DNA of 64,000 nucleotides from Cladorhizidae sp. MBARI D1340-BT2. Its lineage: Eukaryota; Porifera; Demospongiae; Poecilosclerida; Cladorhizidae. The stretch lies in NCBI GenBank assembly GCA_028752905.1, contig JAQNBH010000009.1:45679165-45743164 (forward strand). Direction: 5' to 3'. The number at the start of each line of letters is the position of its first letter. Positions within the stretch are counted from its first letter, which is position 1. Under the pieces are notes generated by a model, which saw only the letters and a program-made list of their open reading frames with translations, was not told where the DNA came from and ran no database searches. Shown piece after piece: positions 1 to 12,800 of this stretch. The translations under genes and the position numbers were made by a program.

Positions 1-300
1 GTGGCTAATGTGACCACGTGTGATGACGGGTGAAGTGGCTAGCGTGTGACCACATGTGTGATGACAGGTGAAGTGGCTAATGTGACCACGTGTGTGATGA
101 CAGGTGAAGTGGCTAATGTGACCACATGTGTGATGACAGGTGAAGTGGCTAGCATGTGACCACATGTGGTGACAGGTGAAGTGGCTAATGTGACCACATG
201 TGTGATGACAGGTGAAGTGGCTAGCGTGTGACCACATGTGTGATGACGGGTGAAGTGGCTAGCATGTGACAACGTGTGATGACAGATGAAGTAGTATTAA
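1..300. repeat. Minisatellite, 36-38 bp unit, ~8 copies
   Basis: Core tgaagtggctaatgtgacca alternates with an agcgtgtgacca variant. It starts at or before the window edge, downstream of the last visible LMLN exons. Confidence 0.95.
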
Positions 301-475
301 GTGACGTGTGATAAGTGAAGAAGTAATTGTATTTCACCATTTCATCTTTCTTGGTAATTCTGCACAATCAGTTTCATGAAGTGCATATTTAGTGATTGTG
401 TACAGTAAGGAAGTTTGGCCAACTAGAGGAGAGGCTACTAGGAGGCCTGCCTGGATGCGTGTGCTTATCTACTAC

Positions 476-557
476 GCAAGCAGGAATTGTTGTGATAGAG
501 AGCCCAACATCTGCCACATACTGAGGAAGAGTCTGCTCTCCATTCCCAAGAAGATGA
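476..557 (-). CDS. Possible LMLN exon 13
   Basis: After an acceptor (catatgcag), the phase-0 frame reads SSWEWRADSSSVCGRCWALY and then HNNSC. A Trp/Ser/Cys-rich segment is expected after 'DYCPf' in this family. The proposed donor (gtagta) is weak and the similarity is loose. Confidence 0.4.
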
Positions 558-777
558 CTGCATATGCCATGCAAGGCAGAAAGTGGAAGTAAACGATAGT
601 CACTGATCTATCATGAGAGCCACGAGGGGAGCAGAAGACTAATGATTAAGCTAGGCACTTGTTCAAAATTTTCTTAATATAATCTGTTCTTAAAACTCCT
701 CTTGAAATAATTCATTGTAAGATATATACAAGCAATTATTGACAAAGAGAACATGTGCCGAGCTTACAAAGACTTAC

Positions 778-843
778 ATCCTGGAATGCACAATAGTCGG
801 CAAGAGTCACACTCCCTCCAAATTCAGGACCATTGGGAAAGAA
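778..843 (-). CDS. LMLN: LMLN exon 12
   Basis: Encodes [20 protein letters not shown] then QD, the M8 'yyGGsvelaDYCPf' motif. Strong acceptor (tatatctttttccag) and donor (gtaagt), phase 0 both sides, in register with exon 11. Confidence 0.92.
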
Positions 844-3800
844 CTGGAAAAAGATATAATCAGACAAGTTAGGTTCATCTTCATCATACAAGACATCAGA
901 TTTGGAGATGTTACCGTGCAATTGTACCTCGTAGCTAAGATGAAGGTCGGCAAATTAATAGCATTGATTTTAGTAGATGGATATGTCGGAAAAGGACTAC
1001 GAATTATTGCCATACATCATTGCCTAATGCCCGCCTTAAGAAGGACCATGTAAATGTCTACAGGTGCAGTATATAAAACAAGCAGAAGTTCCCGGCATTG
1101 CCCAGGAAAGAGCCATCACAAAGAATGAGGGGTGTGGTTTCCTCCCACCACCCCAAAGTGTAGATGCCCAACATTACAAAACCTTATACCAGTTGTAAAA
1201 CGATTCCTTATGTATATAGCCCTAAGCCATTTTGGCAACTGCCGTGTATTTCTAATGGTATGGGACACTGACAAACTGTATTCGGTGAGCTCATGTCGTT
1301 GGTGATGTGTAGTGGTATGTAGCTGTGCCATGTTGGGTTGGGTTATTTGTGTGATCATCAGGAACGAAAAACAAACGCATGCCCAGGGGACACACCCTCC
1401 CATGGGACACACCCTCCCAGGTGTTGCTGACCCCCAACATTACTTGTTATGGATACTAAAATAAGACGATCTGTCAGTCTTACCATTTGAGCAGCTTTCT
1501 AATGGAGTAGGGCTAGAAGCAGCCTCGCTAGCACACTGCATTAAGTGAGCTACAATGGAGCCAGCCTGGTTTGCAGGTGATGCTGCCATGTTGCATTAAG
1601 TGAGCTACAATGGAGCCAGCCTGGTTTGCAGGTAATGCTGCCATGTTGCAATAAGTGAGCTACAATGGAGCCAGCCTGGTTCGCAGGTGATGCTGCCATG
1701 TTGCATTAAGTGAGCTACAATGGAGCCAGCCTGGTTTGCAGGTGATGCTGCCATGTTGCATTAAGTGAGCTACAATGGAGCCAGCCTGGTTTGCAGGTGA
1801 TGCTGCCATGTTGCATTAAGTGAGCTACAATGGAGCCAGCCTGGTTTGCAGGTGATGCTGCCATGTTGCATTAAGTGAGCTACAATGGAGCCAGCCTGGT
1901 TTGCAGGTGATGCTGCCATGTTGCATTAAGTGAGCTACAATGGAGCCAGCCTGGTTTGCAGGTAATGCTGCCATGTTGCATTAAGTGAGCTACAATGGAG
2001 CCAGCCTGGTTTGCAGGTGATGCTGCCATGTTGCATTAAGTGAGCTACAATAGAGCCAGCCTGGTTTGCAGGTAATGCTGGAGCTATCGCTGCGAGGTGA
2101 AAAACGTAATGCAGGAACATTGCTAAACAAAATGGCTGACAATGGCAAGTGCTGTGACGTTAGGTGTCATTATTAGCCAAGGGGGTACCCTTGTCCAAAA
2201 TCTGAAATGCCCATCACATTCCCTGTGAAAAGTTACTCCCAAAGAGCCCCCTCCTCGACCAAGGCCCACCGGCCAATCGTGCATCCTCGTGTATATATAT
2301 GCAGAGAAGGGAAGTGGTGCAAGTATTGAGTCAGATCATGCATTGCTGTTATATCTATATAGTCTGTCTGACTGTCTGAAGGCCACACCAGGTTGAAAAA
2401 ATAATAGATGCCTAGGAAGCAGGTTTTGTCCAGTAGCTGAAGCAGAGCCTAGACACCAGTAGATGGTTCCTCATGAAGCAGGGCCTAGGCACTTGGTAGC
2501 TGGTTCCTGGGTCTAGGCACCAGTAGCTGGTCCCTCATGAAGCAGGGTCTAGGCACCAGTAGCTGGTTCCTCATGAAGCAGGGTCTAGGTACCAGTAGCT
2601 GGTTCCCCATGAAGCAGAGCCTAGGCACCAGTAGCTGGCTCCTCATGAAGCAGGGTCTAGGCACCAGTAGCTGGTTCCCCATGAAGCAGGGCCTAGGTAC
2701 CAGTAGCTGGTTCCTCATGAAGCAGGGCCTAGGCACCAGTAGCTGGTTCCCCATGAAGCAGAGCCTAGAGACCAGTAGCTGGCTCCCCATGAAGCAGGAC
2801 CTAGGCACCAGTAGCTGGTGGTTCCTCATGAAGCAGGGCATAGACACCAGTAGCTGGTTCCTCATGAAGCAGGGCATAGGCACCAGTAGCTGGTTCCTCA
2901 TGAAGCAGGGTCTAGGCACCAGTAGCTGGTTCCTCATGAAGCAGGGCCTAGGCACCAGTAGCTGGTTCCCCATGAAGCAGAGCCTAGGCACCAGTAGCTG
3001 GCTCCTCATGAAGCAGGGTCTAGGCACCAGTAGCTGGTTCCCCATGAAGCAGGGCCTAGGTACCAGTAGCTGGTTCCTCATGAAGCAGGGCCTAGGCACC
3101 AGTAGCTGGTTCCCCATGAAGCAGAGCCTAGAGACCAGTAGCTGGCTCCCCATGAAGCAGGACCTAGGCACCAGTAGCTGGTTCCTCATGAAGCAGGGCA
3201 TAGACACCAGTAGCTGGTTCCTCATGAAGCAGGGCATAGGCACCAGTAGCTGGTTCCTCATGAAGCAGGGTCTAGGCACCAGTAGCTGGTTCCCCATGAA
3301 GCAGAGCCTAGACACCAGTAGCTGGCTCCTCATGAAGCAGGGCCTAGGCACCAGTAGCTGGTTCCTCATGAAGCAGGGCCTAGGCACCAGTAGCTGGTTC
3401 CTCATGAAGCAGGGCATAGACACCAGTAGCTGGTTCCTCATGAAGCAGGGCATAGGCACCAGTAGCTGGTTCCTCATGAAGCAGGGCCTAGACACCAGTA
3501 GCTGGTTCCTCATGAAGCAGGGTCTAGGCACCAGTAGCTGGCTCCTCATGAAGTAGGGTCTAGGCACCAGTAGCTGGTTCCCCATGAAGCAGGGCATAGA
3601 CACCAGTAGCTGGTTCCTCATGAAGCAGGATCTAGGCACCAGTAGCTGGTTCCCCATGAAGCAGGGCATAGACACCAGTAGCTGGTTCCCCATGAAGCAG
3701 GGCATAGACACCAGTAGCTGGTTCCTCATGAAGCATGGCCTAGGTACCAGTAGCTGGCTCCTCATGAAGCAGGGCATAGACACCAGTAGCTGGTTCCTCA

Positions 3801-6800
3801 TGAAGCAGGGTCTAGGCACCAGTAGCTGGCTCCCCATGAAGCAGAGCCTAGACACCAGTAGCTGGTTCCCCATGAAGCAGTGTCTAGGCACCAATAGCTG
3901 GCTCCTCATGAAGCAGGGTCTAGGCACCAGTAACTGGTTCCCCATGAAGCAGGGCATAGACACCAGTAGCTGGCTCCTCATGAAGCAGGGCCTAGGCACC
4001 AGTAGCTGGCTCCTCATGAAGCAGGGCCTAGGCACCAGTAGCTGGCTCCTCATGAAGCAGGGTCTAGGCACCAGTAACTGGTTCCCCATGAAGCAGGGTC
4101 TAGGCTGGTTCCTCATGAAGCAGGGTATAGACACCAGTAGCTGGCTCCCCATGAAGCTGGGTCTAGGCACCAGTAGCTGGTTCCCCATGAAGCAGGGCCT
4201 AGCTGGTTCCCCATGAAGCAGGGCCTAGCTGGTTCCTCATGAAGCAGGGTCTAGGCAGGGTTGGTATGTAGCTGTGCCATGTTGTGTTGGGTTATTTGTG
4301 TGATCATCAGGAACATGAAAAACAAACGCATGCCCAGGGGACACACCCTCCCAGGTGTTGCTGACCCCCAACATTACTCGTTATGGATACTAAAATAAGA
4401 CAATCTGTCAGTCTTACCATTTGAGCAGCTTTCTAATGGAGTAGGGCTAGAAGCAGCCTCGCTAGCACACTGCATTAAGTGAGCTACAATGGAGCCAGCC
4501 TGGTTTGCAGGTGATGCTGCCATGTTGCATTAAGTGAGCTACAATGGAGCCAGCCTGGTTTGCAGGTGATGCTGCCATGTTGCATTAAGTGAGCTACAAT
4601 GGAGCCAGCCTGGTTTGCTGGTAATGCTACCATGTTGCATTAAGTGAGCTACAATGGAGCCAGCCTGGTTTGCAGGTGATGCTGCATATTTGGAGCTATC
4701 GCTGCGAGGTGAAAAACGTAATGCAGGAACATTGCTAAACAAAATGGCTGGCAAGTGGTGACATTAGGTATCATTATAGCCAAGGGGGTACCCTTGTCTA
4801 AAATCTGAAATGCCCATAGCATTCCTTGTAAAAAGTTACTCCCAAAGAGCCCCCTCCTCGACCAAGGCCCACTACCGGCCAATCGTGCATCCTCGTGTAT
4901 ATATATGCATAGAAGGGAAGTGGTGCAAGTATTGAGGCAGATCATGCATTGCTGTTATATCTAGTCTGTCTGACTGTCTGAAGGCCACACCAGTTGAAAA
5001 AATAATAGGTGCAGGTTTTGTCCAGTAGCTGGTTCCTCATGAAGCAGGGCCTAGACACCAGTAGCTGGCTCCTCATGAAGCAGGGTCTAGGCACCAGTAG
5101 CTGGTTCCCCATGAAGCAGGGCATAGACACCAGTAGCTGGTTCCTCATGAAGCATGGCCTAGGTACCAGTAGCTGGCTCCTCATGAAGCAGGGCATAGAC
5201 ACCAGTAGCTGGTTCCTCATGAAGCAGGGTCTAGGCACCAGTAGCTGGCTCCCCATGAAGCAGAGCCTAGACACCAGTAGCTGGTTCCCCATGAAGCAGT
5301 GTCTAGGCACCAGTAGCTGGCTCCTCATGAAGCAGGGTCTAGGCACCAGTAACTGGTTCCCCATGAAGCAGGGCATAGACACCAGTAGCTGGCTCCTCAT
5401 GAAGCAGGGCCTAGGCACCAGTAGCTGGCTCCTCATGAAGCAGGGCCTAGGCACCAGTAGCTGGCTCCTCATGAAGCAGGGTCTAGGCACCAGTAACTGG
5501 TTCCCCATGAAGCAGGGTCTAGGCTGGTTCCTCATGAAGCAGGGTATAGACACCAGTAGCTGGCTCCCCATGAAGCTGGGTCTAGGCACCAGTAGCTGGT
5601 TCCCCATGAAGCAGGGCCTAGCTGGTTCCCCATGAAGCAGGGCCTAGCTGGTTCCTCATGAAGCAGGGTCTAGGCAGGGTTGGTATGTAGCTGTGCCATG
5701 TTGTGTTGGGTTATTTGTGTGATCATCAGGAACATGAAAAACAAACGCATGCCCAGGGGACACACCCTCCCAGGGGACACACCCTCCCAGGTGTTGCTGA
5801 CCCCCAACATTACTCGTTATGGATACTAAAATAAGACAATCTGTCAGTCTTACCATTTGAGCAGCTTTCTAATGGAGTAGGGCTAGAAGCAGCCTCGCTA
5901 GCACACTGCATTAAGTGAGCTACAATGGAGCCAGCCTGGTTTGCAGGTGATGCTGCCATGTTGCATTAAGTGAGCTACAATGGAGCCAGCCTGGTTTGCA
6001 GGTGATGCTGCCATGTTGCATTAAGTGAGCTACAATGGAGCCAGCCTGGTTTGCAGGTGGTGCTGCCATGTTGCATTAAGTGAGCTACAATGGAGCCAGC
6101 CTGGTTTGCTGGTGATGCTACCATGTTGCATTAAGTGAGCTACAATGGAGCCAGCCTGGTTTGCAGGTGATGCTGCCATGTTGCATTAAGTGAGCTACAA
6201 TGGAGCCAGCCTGGTTTGCAGGTGATGCTGCCATGTTGCATTAAGTGAGCTACAATGGAGCCAGCCTGGTTTGCAGGTAATGCTGCCATGTTGCATTAAG
6301 TGAGCTACAATGGAGCCAGCCTGGTTTGCAGGTAATGCTGCCATGTTGCAGTAAGTGAGCTACAATGGAGCCAGCCTGGTTTGCAGGTGATGCTGCATAT
6401 TTGGAGCTATCGCTGCGAGGTGAAAAACGTAATGCAGGAACATTACTAAACAAAATGGCTGGCAAGTGGTGACATTAGGTATCATTAGTAGCCAAGGGGG
6501 TACCCTTGTCCAAAATCTGAAATGCCCATAGCATTCCTTGTGAAAAGTTACTTCCAAAGAGCCCCCTCCTCGACCAAGGCCCACTACCGGCCAATCGTGC
6601 ATCCTCGTGTATATATATGCAGAGAAGGGAAGTGGTGCAAGTATTGAGGCAGATCATGCATTGCTGTTATATCTAGTCTGTCTGACTGTCTGAAGGCCAC
6701 ACCAGTTGAAAAAATAATAGGTGCAGGTTTTGTCCAGTAGCTGGTTCCTCATGAAGCAGGGCATAGACACCAGTAGCTGGTTCCTCATGAAGCAGGGCCT

Positions 6801-9800
6801 AGGCACCAGTAGCTGGTTCCCCATGAAGCAGAGCCTAGACACCAGTAGCTGGCTCCTCATGAAGCAGGGCCTAGGCACCAGTAGCTGGTTCCTCATGAAG
6901 CAGGGCCTAGGCACCAGTAGCTGGTTCCTCATGAAGCAGGTAGCTGGCTCCTAATGAAGCAGGGCATAGACACCAGTAGCTGGTTCCCCATGAAGCAGGG
7001 TCTAGACACCAGTAGCTGGCTCCTCATGAAGCAGGGCCTATGCACCAGTAGCTGGTTCTTCATGAAGCAGGGCCTAGACACCAGTAGCTGGTTCCTCATG
7101 AAGCAGGGTCTAGGCACCAGTAGCTGGTTCCCCATGAAGCAGGGCATAGACACCAGTAGCTGGTTCCTCATGAAGCAGGGTCTAGGCACCAGTAGCTGGT
7201 TCCCCATGAAGCAGGGCATAGACACCAGTAGCTGGTTCCTCATGAAGCAGGGCCTAGGCACCAGTAGCTGGTTCCCCATGAAGCAGGGTCTAGGCTGGTT
7301 CCTCATGAAGCAGGGTATAGAACCAGTAGCTGGTTCCCCATGAAGCAGGGTCTAGGCACCAGTAGCTGGTTCCTCATGAAGCAGGGTCTAGGCACCAGTA
7401 GCTGGCTCCTCATGAAGCAGGGTCTAGGCACCAGTAGCTGGTTCCCCATGAAGCAGGGCATAGACACCAGTAGCTGGTTCCTCATGAAGCAGGGTCTAGG
7501 CACCAGTAGCTGGTTCCCCATGAAGCAGGGCATAGACACCAGTAGCTGGTTCCTCATGAAGCAGGGTCTAGGCACCAGTAGCTGGCTCCCCATGAAGCAG
7601 GGTCTAGGCTGGTTCCTCATGAAGCAGGGTATAGAACCAGTAGCTGGTTCCTCATGAAGCAGTGTCTAGACACCAGTAGCTGGCTCCCCATGAAGCTGGG
7701 TCTAGGCACCAGTAGCTGGTTCCCCATGAAGCAGGGCCTAGCTGGTTCCTCATGAAGCAGGGTCTAGGCACCAGTAGCTGGCTCCCCATGAAGCAGGGTC
7801 TAGGCTGGTTCCTCATGAAGCAGGGTATAGAACCAGTAGCTGGTTCCTCATGAAGCAGGGCATAGACACCAGTAGCTGGTTCCTCATGAAGCAGTGTCTA
7901 GACACCAGTAGCTGGCTCCCCATGAAGCTGGGTCTAGGCACCAGTAGCTGGTTCCCCATGAAGCAGGGTCTAGGCACCAGTAGCTGGTTCCTCATGAAGC
8001 AGGGTCTAGGCACCAGTAGCTGGCTCCCCATGAAGCAGGGTCTAGGCTGGTTCCTCATGAAGCAGGGTATAGAACCAGTAGCTGGTTCCTCATGAAGCAG
8101 TGTCTAGACACCAGTAGCTGGCTCCCCATGAAGCTGGGTCTAGGCACCAGTAGCTGGTTCCCCATGAAGCAGGGCCTAGCTGGTTCCTCATGAAGCAGGG
8201 TCTAGGCACCAGTAGCTGGCTCCTCATGAAGCAGGGTCTAGATACCTGGGGATCATTCTGACTATATACTTGATAAAAAAACTTTTTTGTTTATAGAAAC
8301 CGTCTTCAAAGACGTTTGCTTCTGTAAACCCATTTGTTTCTAAAAGTGTATATATATAGGAATAGCAGCTTCACTGAGCTCTAAAGTAGCTATATATAGC
8401 TATATAGCATAGTTTGTTAGGTAATGATGCCACATTGCAGTATCTGTGCACCATCGTCAGGAATGCATGCGCAAGTCGCCTAAAAAAAATGGCCGCTATG
8501 TGCCATTGATGATATCATTTGCACCCCAATCCCAAATCTGACATGTTCATGACGTTCCTCGTGAAAGTTGCCCCCCAAGGAAACCCTCTTGAGTCCTCAA
8601 CTAGGGCCCTGGAATTCTATATTAGTACATACAATCTTCTTACACATATTAAGTGACCATATGCACTTGAAAACCTGATCTAATAATAACCACACTTGTC
8701 CCATAGACATCAAACGTCCCAATTAGTTTATTTACTCCGAACCGGCTCTTCCAGGCTGCTAAGGCTCTTGTGCTTCCTGGAATTACTCTGAACCCTTGAG
8801 AAACTAGGTGTTCCTGGCGGATTTCTTTGCTGTAAGTTTTAACGTAGACAGCGCATAGCACCTTTAGCTTTATTTGCTTACTTCAATGGGAATACGATGA
8901 ACATAGAGGCATTGCTAAATTATCACTAGATGCATCAGTGTTTGCTCTCTCTGTATGCATCAGTGTTTGCTCTCTCTCTGTATGCATCAGTGTTTGCTCT
9001 CTCTGTATGCATCAGTGTTTGCTCTCTCTGTATGCATCAGTGTTTGCTCTCTCTGTATGCATCAGTGTTTGCTCTCTCTCTGTATGCATCAGTGTTTGCT
9101 CTCTCTGTATGCATCAGTGTTTGCTCTCTCTGTATGCATCAGTGTTTGCTCTCTCTGTATGCATCAGTGTTTGCTCTCTCTGTATGCATCAGTGTTTGCT
9201 CTCTCTGTATGCATCAGTGTTTGCTCTCTCTCTATATGCATCAGTGTTTGCTCTCTCTCTGTATGCATCAGTGTTTTCTCTCTCTGTATGCATCAGTGTT
9301 TGCTCTCTCTCTGTATGCATCAGTGTTTGCTCTCTCTGTATGCATCAGTGTTTTCTCTCTCTGTATGCATCAGTGTTTGCTCTCTCTGTATGCATCAGTG
9401 TTTGCTCTCTCTGTATGCATCAGTGTTTGCTCTCTCTGTATGCATCAGTGTTTGCTCTCTCTCTGTATGCATCAGTGTTTGCTCTCTCTGTATGCATCAG
9501 TGTTTGCTCTCTCTGTATGCATCAGTGTTTGCTCTCTCTGTATGCATCAGTGTTTGCTCTCTCTGTATGCATCAGTGTTTGATCTCCCTGTATGCATCAG
9601 TGTTTGCTCTCTCTGTATGCATCAGTGTTTGCTCTCTCTGTATGCATCAGTGTTTGCTCTCTCTGTATGCATCAGTGTTTGCTCTCTCTGTATGCATCAG
9701 TGTTTGCTCTCTCTGTATGCATCAGTGTTTGCTCTCTCTGTATGCATCAGTGTTTGCTCTCTCTGTATGCATCAGTGTTTGCTCTCTCTGTATGCATCAG

Positions 9801-12800
9801 TGTTTGCTCTCTCTGTATGCATCAGTGTTTGCTCTCTCTGTATGCATCAGTGTTTGCTCTCTCTCTGTATGCATCAGTGTTTGCTCTCTCTGTATGCATC
9901 AGTGTTTGCTCTCTCTGTATGCATCAGTGTTTGCTCTCTCTGTATGCATCAGTGTTTGCTCTCTCTCTGTATGCATCAGTGTTGCTCTCTCTGTATGCAT
10001 CAGTGTTTGCTCTCTCTGTATGCATCAGTGTTTGCTCTCTCTGTATGCATCAGTGTTTGCTCTCTCTGTATGCATCAGTGTTTGTTCTCTCTCTGTATGC
10101 ATCAGTGTTTGCTCTCTCTCTGTATGCATCAGTGTTTGCTCTCTCTGTATGCATCAGTGTTTGCTCTCTCTGTATGCATCAGTGTTTGCTCTCTCTGTAT
10201 GCATCAGTGTTTGCTCTCTCTGTATGCATCAGTGTTTGCTCTCTCTGTATGCATCAGTGTTTGCTCTCTCTCTGTATGCATCAGTGTTTGCTCTCTGTAT
10301 GCATCAGTGTTTGCTCTCTCTGTATGCATCAGTGTTTGCTCTCTCTGTATGCATCAGTGTTTACTCTCTCTCTGTATGCATCAGTGTTTGCTCTCTCTGT
10401 ATGCATCAGTGTTTGCTCTCTCTGTATGCATCAGTGTTTGCTCTCTCTCTGTATGCATCAGTGTTTGCTCTCTCTGTATGCATCAGTGTTTGCTCTCTCT
10501 GTATGCATCAGTGTTTGCTCTCTCTCTGTATGCATCAGTGTTTGCTCTCTCTGTATGCATCAGTGTTTGCTCTCTCTGTATGCATCAGTGTTTGCTCTCT
10601 CTCTGTATGCATCAGTGTTTGCTCTCTCTCTGTATGCATCAGTGTTTGCTCTCTCTGTATGCATCAGTGTTTGCTCTCTCTGTATGCATCAGTGTTTGCT
10701 CTCTCTCTGTATGCATCAGTGTTTGCTCTCTCTGTATGCATCAGTGTTTGCTCTCTCTCTGTATGCATCAGTGTTTGCTCTCTCTCTGTATGCATCAGTG
10801 TTTGCTCTCTCTGTATGCATCAGTGTTTGCTCTCTCTGTATGCATCAGTGTTTGCTCTCTCTGTATGCATCAGTGTTTGCTCTCTCTGTATGCATCAGTG
10901 TTTGCTCTCTCTGTATGCATCAGTGTTTGCTCTCTCTGTATGCATCAGTGTTTGCTCTCTCTCTGTATGCATCTCTCTCTGTATGCATCAGTGTTTGCTC
11001 TCGCTGTATGCATCAGTGTTTGCTCTCTGTATGCATCAGTGTTTGCTCTCTCTGTATGCATCAGTGTTTGCTCTCTCTGTATGCATCAGTGTTTGCTCTC
11101 TCTGTATGCATCAGTGTTTGCTCTCTCTCTGTATGCATCAGTGTTTGCTCTCTCTGTATGCATCAGTGTTTGCTCCCTCTGTATGCATCAGTGTTTGCTC
11201 TCTCTGTATGCATCAGTGTTTGCTCTCTCTCTGTATGCATCAGTGTTTGCTCTCTCTGTATGCATCAGTGTTTGCTCTCTCTGTATGCATCAGTGTTTGC
11301 TCTCTCTGTATGCATCAGTGTTTGCTCTCTCTGTATGCATCAGTGTTTGTTCACCATTAGTGTTGGCTTACTAACAAGACAAAGATCATGTTTTCCTCAA
11401 CGAGCATGAGAAAGCGCTCCATGTTGGGCTAGCCTGCACTCAAAATGAAAGAACCACAAATATGTCTGTCTCCAGCCCTTCCACGTAAAATTCAATAATA
11501 CCTCCATGACTGGTCATTACAATAAATAATATTATAATAGCCTTCTCAATAATCAACTTGAAATTGTATTCTCTCAAAGTTTGGACTAGATGCTCTATCA
11601 GGAATAACAATAAATAATGCTCATATCCCGGCCAAATCTCACTTCTAGAGTGTATCCCAAGCCAAATGGTGCTTATTGGTAAGCCTCGGAGGACAAACTG
11701 GTCTAATCTGTTTCTTATTCTGAAATATTTGGAAATGGGTAAAGGTTGTCACCATAATGCGATGTGAATTTGCAGCTTGAGCATGCTAGACAGTTACAAC
11801 AGCTGCTCTATGCTGTATATCTATCTATCATGTGTATATAGAGATCTATAGGTAGGTACATGTATATAATTATAGTGGACTTAGCAGGCACTCTAAGCTG
11901 GAGCATAAGCTGCCAATTATCAGCATTGCTTAATTATCAGCACCATGGTGCACCAAATTATCGGCTCATAATATCGAAGAGTGTGCAATTTTCCAGAACA
12001 TTTCCCGACGCCAAGCAGTTTTCTTGTTGCTGTTCATCTAACAAGCTGCTCTTGTTTGCCGAGTTTATTGCACTTGCTAGTAAAGTCAGCCTTAGCCATC
12101 ATTTCTGGTTAGATTGCTGTTCTAGTGTACTGATTAGAGCCATATTGATACAGAACTCCATTGCCTGCTTAGACCAAGCAAGGCCTACAACATTCCATTG
12201 CACACCATTCCATTGCACACCATTCTGCGGTGCAGGACTGCTCTAGGCTAGACCTTCTGAGGTAGCTCTACTGTCAGCTCATCAGATGCACTAATAAGGT
12301 ACAGCTTGCTAAGCCTCTAGTTTAGCAACTTCAACTGAGAGTCTGGGTCAAGATTACAGTTGACAGGCTTGGGCGAGCTTGAATGATTCTAAATTTGAAG
12401 GGTAAGCTTAAGAGCACCGCTTTGCCTTGGCTGTGGCTTGGAGTTCTTGAAGGACTAGCTTAACATAGGCTTTTTTGATAGTCTTGGTTACTCCTTAGAG
12501 AGCTTAGCTCGAGTCTTGGCTGCTTAGCTTACTCCTTAGAGAGCTTAGCTTGAATCTTGGCTGCTTAGCTTACTCCTTAGAGAGCTTAGCTTGAGTCTTG
12601 GCTGCTTAGCTTACTCCTTAGAGAGCTTAGCTCGAGTTTTGGCTGCTTAGCTTACTCCTTAGAGAGCTTAGCTTGAGTCTTGGCTGCTTAGCTTACTCCT
12701 TAGAGAGCTTAGCTCGAGTCTTGGCTGCTTAGCTTACTCCTTAGAGAGCTTAGCTTGAATCATGGCTGCTTAGCTTACTCCTTAGAGAACTTAGCTTGAG

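Noticed and set aside
2485..4188. 567-codon minus open frame and its plus-strand counterparts (also 5025-8095)
   Set aside because: Created by a 36-bp unit without stops; open on both strands, no splice or start context, inside an LMLN intron.
8930..11355. CRISPR-like regular array
   Set aside because: Units are contiguous with no unique spacers, and the window is eukaryotic; the same holds for all other arrays.
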